From Gammaproteobacteria bacterium (lineage in GTDB: Bacteria > Pseudomonadota > Gammaproteobacteria > Xanthomonadales > Wenzhouxiangellaceae), in NCBI GenBank assembly GCA_003567685.1, contig PWYW01000037.1:1-59431 (forward strand): a DNA stretch of 59,431 nucleotides. Direction: 5' to 3'. Shown here piece after piece: positions 17,295 through 24,675 of the stretch. Every line of letters begins with the position of its first letter. Position 1 is the stretch's first letter. The notes beneath the pieces were generated by a model, which was not told the origin of the DNA, ran no database searches, and worked only from the letters and a program-made list of their open reading frames with translations. Both the position numbers and the translations under genes were made by a program.

Positions 17295-17300
17295 TAAAAT
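17295..17300 (+). promoter_or_regulatory. Predicted -10 (TAAAAT) of a leaderless trmJ transcript
   Basis: TAAAAT begins exactly 12 nt before the trmJ ATG at 17307. A possible -35 TTGGCG (17274-17279) has a short 15-bp spacer. Confidence 0.55.
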
Positions 17301-17306
17301 GCAGGC

Positions 17307-18059
17307 ATGAACAATCCTCTCGATTACATCCGCATCGTGCTGGTCGGCACCAGTCATCCCGGCAATATCGGCTCCACCGCCCGGGCCATGAAAGTGATGG
17401 GCCTGAGCAAGCTGGTGCTGGTCGCCCCCGAAGCCCAGTTCCCCAGTTCGCGGGCCACCGCCCTGGCCACCAGCGCCGATGACCTGCTGCAGTCGGCCGT
17501 GGTGGTCGACCATCTGATCGAAGCCATCAACGGCTGCGGCCTGGTGCTGGGAACGACGGCGCGCCCGCGTTCGCTGCCGTTGCCGGTACTCGACCCGCGC
17601 ACTGCCGGCCTGCGTACCCTGACCGAGGCCAGCCAGCACGAGGTGGCCGTGGTGTTCGGGCGGGAAAGCTCCGGTCTCACCAACGAAGAGACACGGCTCT
17701 GCCACCACATCATCAATATTCCGACCAGCCAGGAGTACCACTCGCTGAACCTGGCCCAGGCCGTTCAGGTGGTGTGCTACGAGTTGCACATGGCTGCCCT
17801 TGGCGAGATGCCCGGCGAAGTGGCCCCGCCGGACTGGCAGCCGGAACCGCCCGAGCGCGTCGAGTTCTACTACCAGCGCCTGGAACACGTGCTGAAAACC
17901 ATCGGCTTTTTGAACCCCGACCAGCCCAAGCGGCTGATGCAGCGACTGCGCCGGCTCTATCAGCGCGCGCGGCCGGACGAGAACGAGCTGAACATTCTCA
18001 ATGGCATCCTGTCGGCGACGCTGGAGGCAGCCCGTGAGCGACCCGACAAAGACCAGTGA
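17307..18059 (+). CDS. trmJ: tRNA (cytidine/uridine-2'-O-)-methyltransferase TrmJ
   Basis: 250 residues. SPOUT-fold motifs: IRIVLVGTSHPGNIGSTARA (motif 1), VAVVFGRESSGLTNEE (motif 2) and EYHSLNLAQAVQVVCYEL (motif 3, in the knot). The C-terminal ~80 residues form the extension typical of TrmJ. It methylates the 2'-O of residue 32 in several tRNAs using SAM. The end overlaps the next gene by 26 nt. Confidence 0.95.
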   Translation: MNNPLDYIRIVLVGTSHPGNIGSTARAMKVMGLSKLVLVAPEAQFPSSRATALATSADDLLQSAVVVDHLIEAINGCGLVLGTTARPRSLPLPVLDPRTAGLRTLTEASQHEVAVVFGRESSGLTNEETRLCHHIINIPTSQEYHSLNLAQAVQVVCYELHMAALGEMPGEVAPPDWQPEPPERVEFYYQRLEHVLKTIGFLNPDQPKRLMQRLRRLYQRARPDENELNILNGILSATLEAARERPDKDQ

Positions 18060-18402
18060 GCCGGGGCCGGACGAGCGTTTCCAGCGCGTCTGGGACGTGG
18101 TCGAAGGCATTCCGCCTGGCTGCGTGCTGAATTACGGCGAAGTGGCCCGACTGGCCGGTTATCCGGGCCGGGCACGCATGGTGGGCAGGGCCCTGGGCCG
18201 CGCCCCGAAAAGCCGCCCCTTGCCCTGGCACCGGGTGGTCAATGCCCAGGGCCAGATCAGCTTCCCGCCCGACAGCCGCCGCCATCAGCGCCAGCGCGAA
18301 CTGCTGGAAGCCGAAGGCGTGGAGTTCGTCAATGACACGATCGATCTAGAGCAGCACAGTCCCGAACAGGCAGTCGATCGCCTGCTCTGGGGGCCAGAGT
18401 GA
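18034..18402 (+). CDS. Alkyltransferase-like protein (Atl), MGMT family
   Basis: 122 residues from GTG 18034. It matches the C-terminal domain of O6-alkylguanine-DNA alkyltransferase: GCVLNYGEVARLAG (HTH) and the active-site region PWHRVV. The acceptor cysteine of the PCHRV motif is tryptophan here, which defines Atl proteins. They bind alkylated bases and hand them to nucleotide excision repair instead of removing the alkyl group. The start lies inside trmJ, suggesting co-translation. Confidence 0.88.
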   Translation: MSDPTKTSEPGPDERFQRVWDVVEGIPPGCVLNYGEVARLAGYPGRARMVGRALGRAPKSRPLPWHRVVNAQGQISFPPDSRRHQRQRELLEAEGVEFVNDTIDLEQHSPEQAVDRLLWGPE

Positions 18403-18418
18403 CTGGCCTGGATAATTC

Positions 18419-19156
18419 ATGAAAGGCCTGTTCGGCAAGCGCCGCGCCACCGTGGACATCGCCCCAAACGTCCTCCAGCGCGTGCTTGATCGCTTCCCGG
18501 CACTGGCCGCGGAATCGTCATCGGCACTGGCCGAAACGGCGTCGGAACTGCTGGCCAGCAAGACCTTCCTGAGTGCCGATGGTTTCGAACCCGATCTGGA
18601 CGATTGCCTGGCCGTGGCGCTGCTGGCGGCGCAACCCATTGTGCAGCTGGGCACCCATTGGTACCGCGGCTTCCAGACCTTCATCCTCTACCCGGGCGAG
18701 TTTGTGGCCGACTTGCAGGAGATGGACGAATTCGGCCTGGTCCACGAAGGCGAAGAAGTGCGCGCCGGCGAAGCCTGGGCCCATGGCCCGGTGGTGCTGG
18801 CCATGGACGAGGTCTGGGCCTCCGGCCAGGGCGAAGGCTACAACGTGGTGGCCCACGAGCTGGCTCATCAGATTGATCAGGCCAATGGCGACATGGACGG
18901 TTTTCCGCCGCTGCATCGCGACATGGACCGAGCCCGCTGGACCGACGTCTTCAGCCAGGCCTGGCAGCGTCTCAACGCGCAGCTTGATCAGGGCCTGGAA
19001 CCCGACCTGGACCCTTACGCCGCGGAATCACCGGCCGAATTTTTCGCCGTTGTCACCGAACTGTACTTCGACGTGCCCGACTGGATGGCCGAGGTCCATC
19101 CGGCCCTGCACCAGCAACTGCAGCGTTTCTACCGGCCGGATATCAGCCCCCTCTGA
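18419..19156 (+). CDS. M90-family zinc peptidase (MtfA-like)
   Basis: 245 residues. The zinc motif is HELAHQIDQANGDMDG, matching the HExxH and downstream Asp/Gly pattern of MtfA. LFGKRR near the start and AESPAEFFAVVTELYF near the end are also typical. In E. coli MtfA binds the glucose repressor Mlc and so affects PTS expression; whether that holds here is unknown. No signal peptide. It follows atl by 16 nt. It is also the last gene before repeat island B. Confidence 0.9.
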   Translation: MKGLFGKRRATVDIAPNVLQRVLDRFPALAAESSSALAETASELLASKTFLSADGFEPDLDDCLAVALLAAQPIVQLGTHWYRGFQTFILYPGEFVADLQEMDEFGLVHEGEEVRAGEAWAHGPVVLAMDEVWASGQGEGYNVVAHELAHQIDQANGDMDGFPPLHRDMDRARWTDVFSQAWQRLNAQLDQGLEPDLDPYAAESPAEFFAVVTELYFDVPDWMAEVHPALHQQLQRFYRPDISPL

Positions 19157-19182
19157 GTGCTCGGTGGCGGGGTTTGGTGCAA

Positions 19183-19397
19183 GGCGGCGAGTGGTGTCGC
19201 CTCCTGGTGACGCCAGCGTCAGATCGGCCTGGTCGATGGCCGCGGGTTTCCGGGAGCTTCGCGGGCGGTTGAGTTTGCACGGGCATGGGCGGCCCTTTTG
19301 CCAGTGCGTCTGCTCGGCGCCTGTCTGATGGTCGCTGCGGGTTTGCGGGCTGCCGCCGCGACGCTGGCGTCACCAGCAGGCAACACGACTCCCCGCT
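19183..19397. repeat. Composite element copy B, part E1
   Basis: Arms 19183-19220 and 19360-19397 pair at 33 of 38 positions; the inner ends GACGCCAGCGTC / GACGCTGGCGTC are near-perfect. Same arm sequences as copies A and C. Confidence 0.82.
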
Positions 19398-19447
19398 GAG
19401 TGCTCGGTGGTGGCCGAAGGTCTTTTTTCAGGAACCCTCAATTTACT

Positions 19448-19770
19448 TGCATCGGGTGCTGTTGGGTGGGGCGAGCTGGCCGGGGCGCGGACGCTGCAGC
19501 AATGTCAGCAGCCGCTCTCGACTGCCATGGGCCCATGCGGACAACGCGATTGCCAGCGAGTCCTGGATGATTAGTCTTGCGACACTCGGCGCCACCAAAC
19601 TTGCAGACTCTCCGAAGTCGATCGCCCCGGCCAGCCCGAACCACCCGGCAGCACCCGGTGCACGATGCTGGCCGAGCAGCAACGAACGATCGGCTGACTC
19701 CAACGACTCTCCAGCATCGCTCAAACCGATCGCCCCGGCCAGCTCGAACCACCCGGCAGTGCCCGATGCA
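19448..19770. repeat. Composite element copy B, part E2 with a duplicated right arm
   Basis: The left arm 19448-19487 pairs with 19623-19662 (34 of 40) and equally with a second copy at 19731-19770 (34 of 40). The two right arms are direct repeats 108 bp apart. The element ends 70 nt before dapE. Confidence 0.78.
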
Positions 19771-19827
19771 CGATGTCAGCTAGAAGCACTCGCGCCCGCA
19801 ATCGCAACACCACCCGCGCGAACCCGT

Positions 19828-19833
19828 TAATCT
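19828..19833 (+). promoter_or_regulatory. Predicted -10 (TAATCT) of a leaderless dapE transcript
   Basis: Begins exactly 12 nt before the ATG at 19840. It lies just downstream of the E2 right arm, as the equivalent hexamer does at 31815. Confidence 0.5.
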
Positions 19834-19839
19834 ATCGCC

Positions 19840-21000
19840 ATGGCGACAACAACCCATTCCAAGGTGCGCGACCTCGCGCAAACCCTGATTGCCCGGCGCT
19901 CCGTCACCCCGGAAGACGCCGGCTGCCTCGAGCTCATCGGCGAACGACTGCGCCAGGCCGGCATGAGCCTGCAGCGCATCGACCGCGGTGGCGTCAGCAA
20001 CCTGTTTGCCCATCATGGCCGGGGCGCGCCGCACCTGCTGCTGCTCGGGCATACCGACGTCGTTCCGCCAGGGCCGGAAAGCGCCTGGCAAACACCCCCC
20101 TTCGAACCCACGGAGGTTGGCGGCGAATTGATCGGACGCGGCGCGGCCGACATGAAATCCTCAGTGGCGGCCTTCGTGGTGGCCCTGGAGCAATACCTGG
20201 CCGACCATCCCGACCACCCCGGCACCGTCTCGCTGCTGCTCACTTCCGATGAAGAAGGCCCGGCCGACCATGGGGTGCGCATTGTTGTGCCGGAGCTGCA
20301 GCAGCAAGGCCTGTTGCCGGATGCCTGCCTGGTCGGCGAGCCGTCCAGCCTGAAAAGTCTGGGTGACAACCTGCGCATTGGTCGACGCGGCAGCATCCAG
20401 GCCCGCCTGAGTATTCGTGGCCGCCAGGGCCATACGGCCTATGCCGACCCGGCCGACAACCCGGTTCACCGCGCTGGCGCGCTGCTGGCGGCCCTCGGTC
20501 AGCTGGATTTCGACGACGGCGACGACTATTTTCCGCCCACCCGATTGCAGATTTCCAACGTCCAGGCCGGCACCGGTGCCGAAAACGTCACTCCCGGCGA
20601 GCTGGTGGTGCTGTTCAATCTGCGCAACAACCCCAACAGCACCGCTGATGTGCTTGAGGCCCGCTTGCGAGAACTGATTGACCAGCACCAGCCCGGTGAC
20701 TGGACGCTGGACTGGCGCGTGTCGGGCGAGCCTTTCGGGCCGGCGACGGGCGCGCTGCCCGCCATCGCAGCGGAAGTCTGTCGTCAGCAATTGGGCGTGA
20801 GCGCGCGCCTGGATACCGGCGGCGGCACCTCGGACGGGCGATTTTTTGGTCCCCTGGGTATTCCGGTGGTTGAACTGGGCCCGGTCAATGCCACTATCCA
20901 TCAGGTGGATGAGCGTATCAACCTGAACGACCTGGACGCCTTGCCCGGTCTCTATCAGGCCATCATCGAAGCCTTTCTGGCCCAATCGGAGCCCGGCTGA
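19840..21000 (+). CDS. dapE: Succinyl-diaminopimelate desuccinylase
   Basis: 386 residues, M20 metallopeptidase family. Metal and catalytic residues: H71 and D73 in GHTDVVPPG, D104 in GRGAADMK, E138/E139 in TSDEEGPADHG, and TGGGTSDGRFFG near the C-terminus. A dimerisation (lid) domain lies at ~185-295. It makes LL-diaminopimelate for lysine and peptidoglycan. M20 enzymes of other specificity are similar, but the match to DapE motifs is close. It is followed by ftsB after 4 nt. Confidence 0.93.
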   Translation: MATTTHSKVRDLAQTLIARRSVTPEDAGCLELIGERLRQAGMSLQRIDRGGVSNLFAHHGRGAPHLLLLGHTDVVPPGPESAWQTPPFEPTEVGGELIGRGAADMKSSVAAFVVALEQYLADHPDHPGTVSLLLTSDEEGPADHGVRIVVPELQQQGLLPDACLVGEPSSLKSLGDNLRIGRRGSIQARLSIRGRQGHTAYADPADNPVHRAGALLAALGQLDFDDGDDYFPPTRLQISNVQAGTGAENVTPGELVVLFNLRNNPNSTADVLEARLRELIDQHQPGDWTLDWRVSGEPFGPATGALPAIAAEVCRQQLGVSARLDTGGGTSDGRFFGPLGIPVVELGPVNATIHQVDERINLNDLDALPGLYQAIIEAFLAQSEPG

Positions 21001-21004
21001 GGCC

Positions 21005-21280
21005 ATGCGTATCATCCTGGCCATCCTGGTGGTGCTGTTGCTGCTGGCTCAGTGGCGGCTGTGGCAGGACGTACGCGAGGTGGGCAATCTGCGCGAGCTG
21101 GTCAGCCAGCAGCAGGAAGACAATCGCCAGCTGATGCAGCGCAACGACGACCTGGCCGCCGAAGTCGAGGATTTGCGCGCCGGCCTGGCGGCCATCGAAG
21201 AACGGGCGCGGGCCGAGCTTGGCCTGATCGGTGAAGACGAAGAGTTTTTCCTGATCGTCGATCCGGAATACATCGACTGA
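21005..21280 (+). CDS. ftsB: Cell division protein FtsB
   Basis: 91 residues. A single membrane segment (3-20) is followed by a periplasmic coiled coil (~25-65) and the conserved RARAELGLI segment. It forms the FtsQLB complex that licenses septal peptidoglycan synthesis. ftsB usually sits upstream of ispD; here it is coupled to dapE, another peptidoglycan-linked gene, and no ispD follows. Confidence 0.9.
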   Translation: MRIILAILVVLLLLAQWRLWQDVREVGNLRELVSQQQEDNRQLMQRNDDLAAEVEDLRAGLAAIEERARAELGLIGEDEEFFLIVDPEYID

Positions 21281-21590
21281 TCCTCGATGACTGAAGGCGC
21301 TATTAACCCAGCAACGAAATACCGACGGCATTCGTTGCGCGGCATTTGCGGCACATGTCCGTGCAGGCCTTCGCTCAAAGGTTCCGGCCGTTCCGGCCGG
21401 GCATTCACGCAGCAATCCATTTGATTGCCGCGTTGATAACACGCTGTATCAGAAAGGATATGGGGTCTTTACAAGTTCTTTCAGAAAACTTTCAGGGCTT
21501 TTCCATGGTGGTTGTCTGCCAGTTGCGAGACAGTAAGGTTGCGGCCGAAGTTCTCGGCTACCACCAGAGTCAATCGCGAAGGAGATCGCC
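21281..21590. other. Intergenic region before the secreted protein
   Basis: Contains CCGGCCGTTCCGGCCGG (21388-21404), a short palindrome that could act as a terminator stem without a T-tract. The SD GAAGGAGA for the next gene is at its right end. No ORF supported. The promoter is not obvious. Confidence 0.4.
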
Positions 21591-22046
21591 ATGTTGAATG
21601 TCAAGAAAACACGCTTATCGCTGCGCCATCTGGCAGCCTGCCTGATGGTTCTTGGGTTGTTGGCCGCTGCCAGCAATGTCCAGGGGCAGCGTTTGCCCAC
21701 CACTTCACCGGGGCCGGATGCCGCCGTTATCGTCGGAACGCCCGGCAAGACCACCCAGGACCTGTTCAGCGTTCGCTTTGTCGGCATTGATGGTCGCAAT
21801 ATTCAGGCGCGTGAAATCATGTGGCTGGAGCCCGGCCGCTACGAGTTGCGCGTGCTGGTCAACGCCAACTTCAGCCGCATGGGGCCGCAGCGACGCCCGT
21901 CGCGCGAAGCCCGTCAGGCCGAACGGACCATCGAAGTCGAAATCGAGGCTGGAAAGCGATATCACATCCGTGCTCGCTACAATCGCGAAGAGCGCGGTTC
22001 GGATGACCCGTACAACATCATCGTCTGGAAAGTCGAAGAGGTATGA
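21591..22046 (+). CDS. Small secreted protein of unknown function
   Basis: 151 residues. The signal peptide covers about 1-33, with a hydrophobic core CLMVLGLLAA and likely cleavage after VQG. The mature part is beta-rich, with LEPGRYELRVLV and EIEAGKRYHIRARYN, a pattern seen in small periplasmic beta-sandwich proteins. I do not recognise a named family. It has a strong SD (AAGGAG). Its stop overlaps the ATG of the next gene (ATGA), pairing it with a membrane-bound regulator. Confidence 0.78.
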   Translation: MLNVKKTRLSLRHLAACLMVLGLLAAASNVQGQRLPTTSPGPDAAVIVGTPGKTTQDLFSVRFVGIDGRNIQAREIMWLEPGRYELRVLVNANFSRMGPQRRPSREARQAERTIEVEIEAGKRYHIRARYNREERGSDDPYNIIVWKVEEV

Positions 22047-23047
22047 GCCTGTATTTCGCCCACTGCCGGTTCAACCCGGCAGATGGCCAACTGGTCGCTG
22101 AGGACGGCAGTGGGCGAGTCGAGAAATTGCGACCGCAGGCCGCGCGCCTGCTTGAGTTCCTGATCGATAATGCCGATGAAGTGCTTGATCGGGAACGCCT
22201 GGCCGATGCCGTTTGGGCCGAAGGCCGGGTGGTCGATTTCGAGGCCGGCTTGGCGGCTTTGGTGCGCGAGTTGCGTCAGGCCTTCATTGCGGTCGGCGGC
22301 CAGGCCGAATGGATTGAAACCATCCCGAGGCGCGGCTACCGACTGAACCTGCCGCCCGAGCGCGACAGCAGCCATGCCGTGCCGCCGCCACCTTCCGACG
22401 AGCCCACCTTCAAGTTAGCCCAGAAAGCCCCACCGACCGAGGACAAGGCGCCGGCCAGTTCGCGTCCCGGCAAGCTACGCCGAAGCCAGCGCCAGCGCCT
22501 GGTGCTGGTGTTGAGCCTGGGCCTGCTGGCGGCCATCGTGCTGGGTTCGCTGCTGGCCCCGCAGCCGGCGGAATTGCCCACGGGCGAGCAAGCATCGCCC
22601 ACGCCGGCGCTCGCCATTCTGCCCTTCGATGTGCTGGCTGATCTGTCGGATCAGGCGATGGACGATGAGCGATTGCAGCTGGTGGTGGCCGATCGTCTGC
22701 TGGCTGCGCTTTGGCGCGAGTCGCCCGACGAGCTGACATTGATCGGCCGCGCCGCCCTTGGTCCCTATCGCGGGCGCGACGACGTCGCCCAGGCTGTGGC
22801 CGCTGACCTGGCTGTCGACCTGCTCATCGAAGGCGTAGTGCTGGCGGCTGGCAACAACGGGCTGAATGTCGAGGCCCGACTGCTCCACATGCCCCAAGGC
22901 AAGTTGCTTTGGTCCTCCCAAGTCCCGCTCGAAGCCGTCAGCGGCGATCATATTGAGCAGGCTGCTACTGACTTGGCCCGGGCCTTTGCCATGCAGTGGC
23001 CCCAACTGCGTTCAGGTCTTGTCGACGGCAACGACAGCGACAGCTGA
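22043..23047 (+). CDS. CadC/ToxR-like membrane winged-helix regulator
   Basis: 334 residues. The N-terminal OmpR/PhoB-type winged helix (1-~105) has LRPQAARLLEFLI, DRERLADAVW and the wing ETIPRRGYRL. A Pro/Lys-rich linker leads to one membrane segment (~153-173). The periplasmic domain (~185-330) contains LAILPFDVLAD and a duplicated helix-strand pattern like the TolB N-terminal-type domains often fused to such regulators. It is a one-component system that binds DNA while sensing the periplasm. The secreted partner upstream may be its target or ligand. Confidence 0.85.
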   Translation: MSLYFAHCRFNPADGQLVAEDGSGRVEKLRPQAARLLEFLIDNADEVLDRERLADAVWAEGRVVDFEAGLAALVRELRQAFIAVGGQAEWIETIPRRGYRLNLPPERDSSHAVPPPPSDEPTFKLAQKAPPTEDKAPASSRPGKLRRSQRQRLVLVLSLGLLAAIVLGSLLAPQPAELPTGEQASPTPALAILPFDVLADLSDQAMDDERLQLVVADRLLAALWRESPDELTLIGRAALGPYRGRDDVAQAVAADLAVDLLIEGVVLAAGNNGLNVEARLLHMPQGKLLWSSQVPLEAVSGDHIEQAATDLARAFAMQWPQLRSGLVDGNDSDS

Positions 23048-23052
23048 TCTGC

Positions 23053-23058
23053 GACAAT
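23053..23058 (+). promoter_or_regulatory. Predicted -10 (GACAAT) of a leaderless truD transcript
   Basis: Begins exactly 12 nt before the ATG at 23065. No convincing -35. Confidence 0.42.
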
Positions 23059-23064
23059 AGCAGC

Positions 23065-24084
23065 ATGACAGCCCATGCCCACGGCGGCCCGCCGGTAACA
23101 GGCCGGATTCGAACCCGGCCCGACGATTTCATCGTGATCGAAAACCTTGGCCATCAGCCCGATGGCGAAGGCGAGCACCTGTGGTTCGATATTGAAAAGC
23201 GCGAGCAGAACACTGTGTTCGTCGCCACCGAACTGGCCCGTGCCGCCGGTCGTCACCCACGCGATGTCAGCTTCGCGGGCCTCAAGGACCGCAACGCCGT
23301 CACCCGCCAGCTGTTTTCCCTGCACCTGGCCGGCGAGACCGACCCTGACTGGGCCAGTTGGAATATCGAGGGCGTTCGCATCCTGTCGGCCACCCGCTCG
23401 CGTCGCAAGATCCAGCGCGGTCGCTTGACCGGCAATCGCTTCGAGCTGGTGGTGCGAGAGCTCGACGGCGATCTCGACGTGCTTGAGCAGCGCCTGCAGG
23501 CGGTCAGGCTTCAGGGCGTGCCCAATGGCTTTGGTGAGCAACGCTTTGGCGGCAACAACCTGGCCCGCGCCCGCGCGCTGTTTGCCGGCGAGTTGCGCAA
23601 GAGCCCCTCCAAGAACAAGCGCGGCTTTTACCTGTCAGCCGCGCGCAGCCTGATCTTCAATCAGGTGCTGGCCGAACGCATCGAACGCGGCGATTGGAAC
23701 TGCCTGATCGACGGCGAACTGGCAGTGCTTGATGGCAGCCACTCCTTTTTCGAAGCCGATGCCAGCGACGCTGAACAAATCGACCGCTGCAAGCGGATGG
23801 ACATCCACCCCAGCGGCCCACTGGTCGGCGAGGGCGAACTGCCCATCTCGGGCCAAGCCGCCGCGCTGGAACAACGCTTCATCGACGCCGAGCCCGAACT
23901 GGTGACCGGTCTCAAGCGCTTCAAGCTGAAAAGCCAGCGCCGCGCCCTGCGCATGGCCGTCCAGAACCTTGAATGGCACTTCCCCGACCCCCAGACAATG
24001 AACATCGGATTTTCCCTGGGCCAGGGCAGCTACGCCACCTCGGTCTTAAGAGAACTAATCGATTACCAAACCGGCCCGAAGTAA
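23065..24084 (+). CDS. truD: tRNA pseudouridine(13) synthase TruD
   Basis: 339 residues. Catalytic aspartate D75 in FAGLKDRNAVTRQ. VPNGFGEQRFGG and KNKRGFYLSAARSLIFN are further TruD signatures, and SYATSVLREL is near the end. It makes pseudouridine 13 in tRNA-Glu. An in-frame upstream start (22996) would overlap the regulator gene and add low-complexity residues, so ATG 23065 is chosen. Usually truD neighbours ispF/surE; not here. Confidence 0.95.
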   Translation: MTAHAHGGPPVTGRIRTRPDDFIVIENLGHQPDGEGEHLWFDIEKREQNTVFVATELARAAGRHPRDVSFAGLKDRNAVTRQLFSLHLAGETDPDWASWNIEGVRILSATRSRRKIQRGRLTGNRFELVVRELDGDLDVLEQRLQAVRLQGVPNGFGEQRFGGNNLARARALFAGELRKSPSKNKRGFYLSAARSLIFNQVLAERIERGDWNCLIDGELAVLDGSHSFFEADASDAEQIDRCKRMDIHPSGPLVGEGELPISGQAAALEQRFIDAEPELVTGLKRFKLKSQRRALRMAVQNLEWHFPDPQTMNIGFSLGQGSYATSVLRELIDYQTGPK

Positions 24085-24087
24085 CCT

Positions 24088-24122
24088 CTCACCTTTCACC
24101 TTTCACCTTTCACCTTTCACCG
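24088..24122 (+). repeat. (CACCTTT)n heptamer tract before the FHA gene
   Basis: Four CACCTTT units plus a partial one end 9 nt before the FHA gene ATG. The last segment, CACCGCCTT, is shared exactly with the tract before 24676. Confidence 0.8.
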
Positions 24123-24130
24123 CCTTTAAC

Positions 24131-24538
24131 ATGACCTTTCGCCTTAAAGCCGCCTCCGGCCCCAACACCGGCCAGACCTTCAACCTGGCCGACCAGGACA
24201 CCGACATCGGCAGCGTCGACAGCGCCGATATCCAGCTCGAGGGCATCGAGTCCAGCCACGCGCGCATTCGCTTCGACGGCGAAACGCTGATGCTGGAAGC
24301 CGACTACGAGGCCTTCGTCAACGGCCAGCCGGTGGCCCGCCAGCCGCTCAAGTCCGGCGACGAAATCCGCCTGGGTGCCCACCGTTTCGTGCTCCAGGCC
24401 CCGGGCCTGCGCCCGCCCAGCGTGCTCCAGCAGACCGAACAGCGCCAGCCAATCAGCCCCTGGACCTGGGTTGCCATCGTCGGCACCGGCATCGCCGGCT
24501 TTGCCGCCATCGCCAGCCTGGTATTGACCAGGTTGTAA
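24131..24538 (+). CDS. Small FHA-domain protein with C-terminal membrane anchor
   Basis: 135 residues. FHA-like beta-sandwich (~1-92): TFNLADQDTDIGS..., SSHARIRFDG (the S-x-x-H phosphothreonine-binding motif) and AFVNGQPV. The leading glycine-arginine of canonical FHA is degenerate here (IGSVDSAD). A C-terminal hydrophobic segment (~112-132) makes it tail-anchored. No kinase or secretion partner is nearby. No SD is visible: the CACCTTT tract occupies that place. Confidence 0.8.
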   Translation: MTFRLKAASGPNTGQTFNLADQDTDIGSVDSADIQLEGIESSHARIRFDGETLMLEADYEAFVNGQPVARQPLKSGDEIRLGAHRFVLQAPGLRPPSVLQQTEQRQPISPWTWVAIVGTGIAGFAAIASLVLTRL

Positions 24539-24540
24539 TT

Positions 24541-24675
24541 GGAGGTAAAAGGTAAGAGGTAAAAGGGTTCACCCGGCGACCAGACATAAGCGGGTGGCCT
24601 GCTATGCTCCTGCCCTGTACCTTTGACCCAAAATCCTTCACCTTTCACCTTTCACCTTTCACCGCCTTCATAACC
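24541..24675 (+). repeat. Inverse and direct heptamer tracts before the Cys/Met enzyme gene
   Basis: GGTAAAAGGTAAGAGGTAAAAG (24543-24564, the reverse-complement type) is followed by TTCACCTTTCACC... (24637-24663), leading into CACCGCCTTCATAACCATG. A TATGCT hexamer at 24603-24608 could be a -10. Confidence 0.7.
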
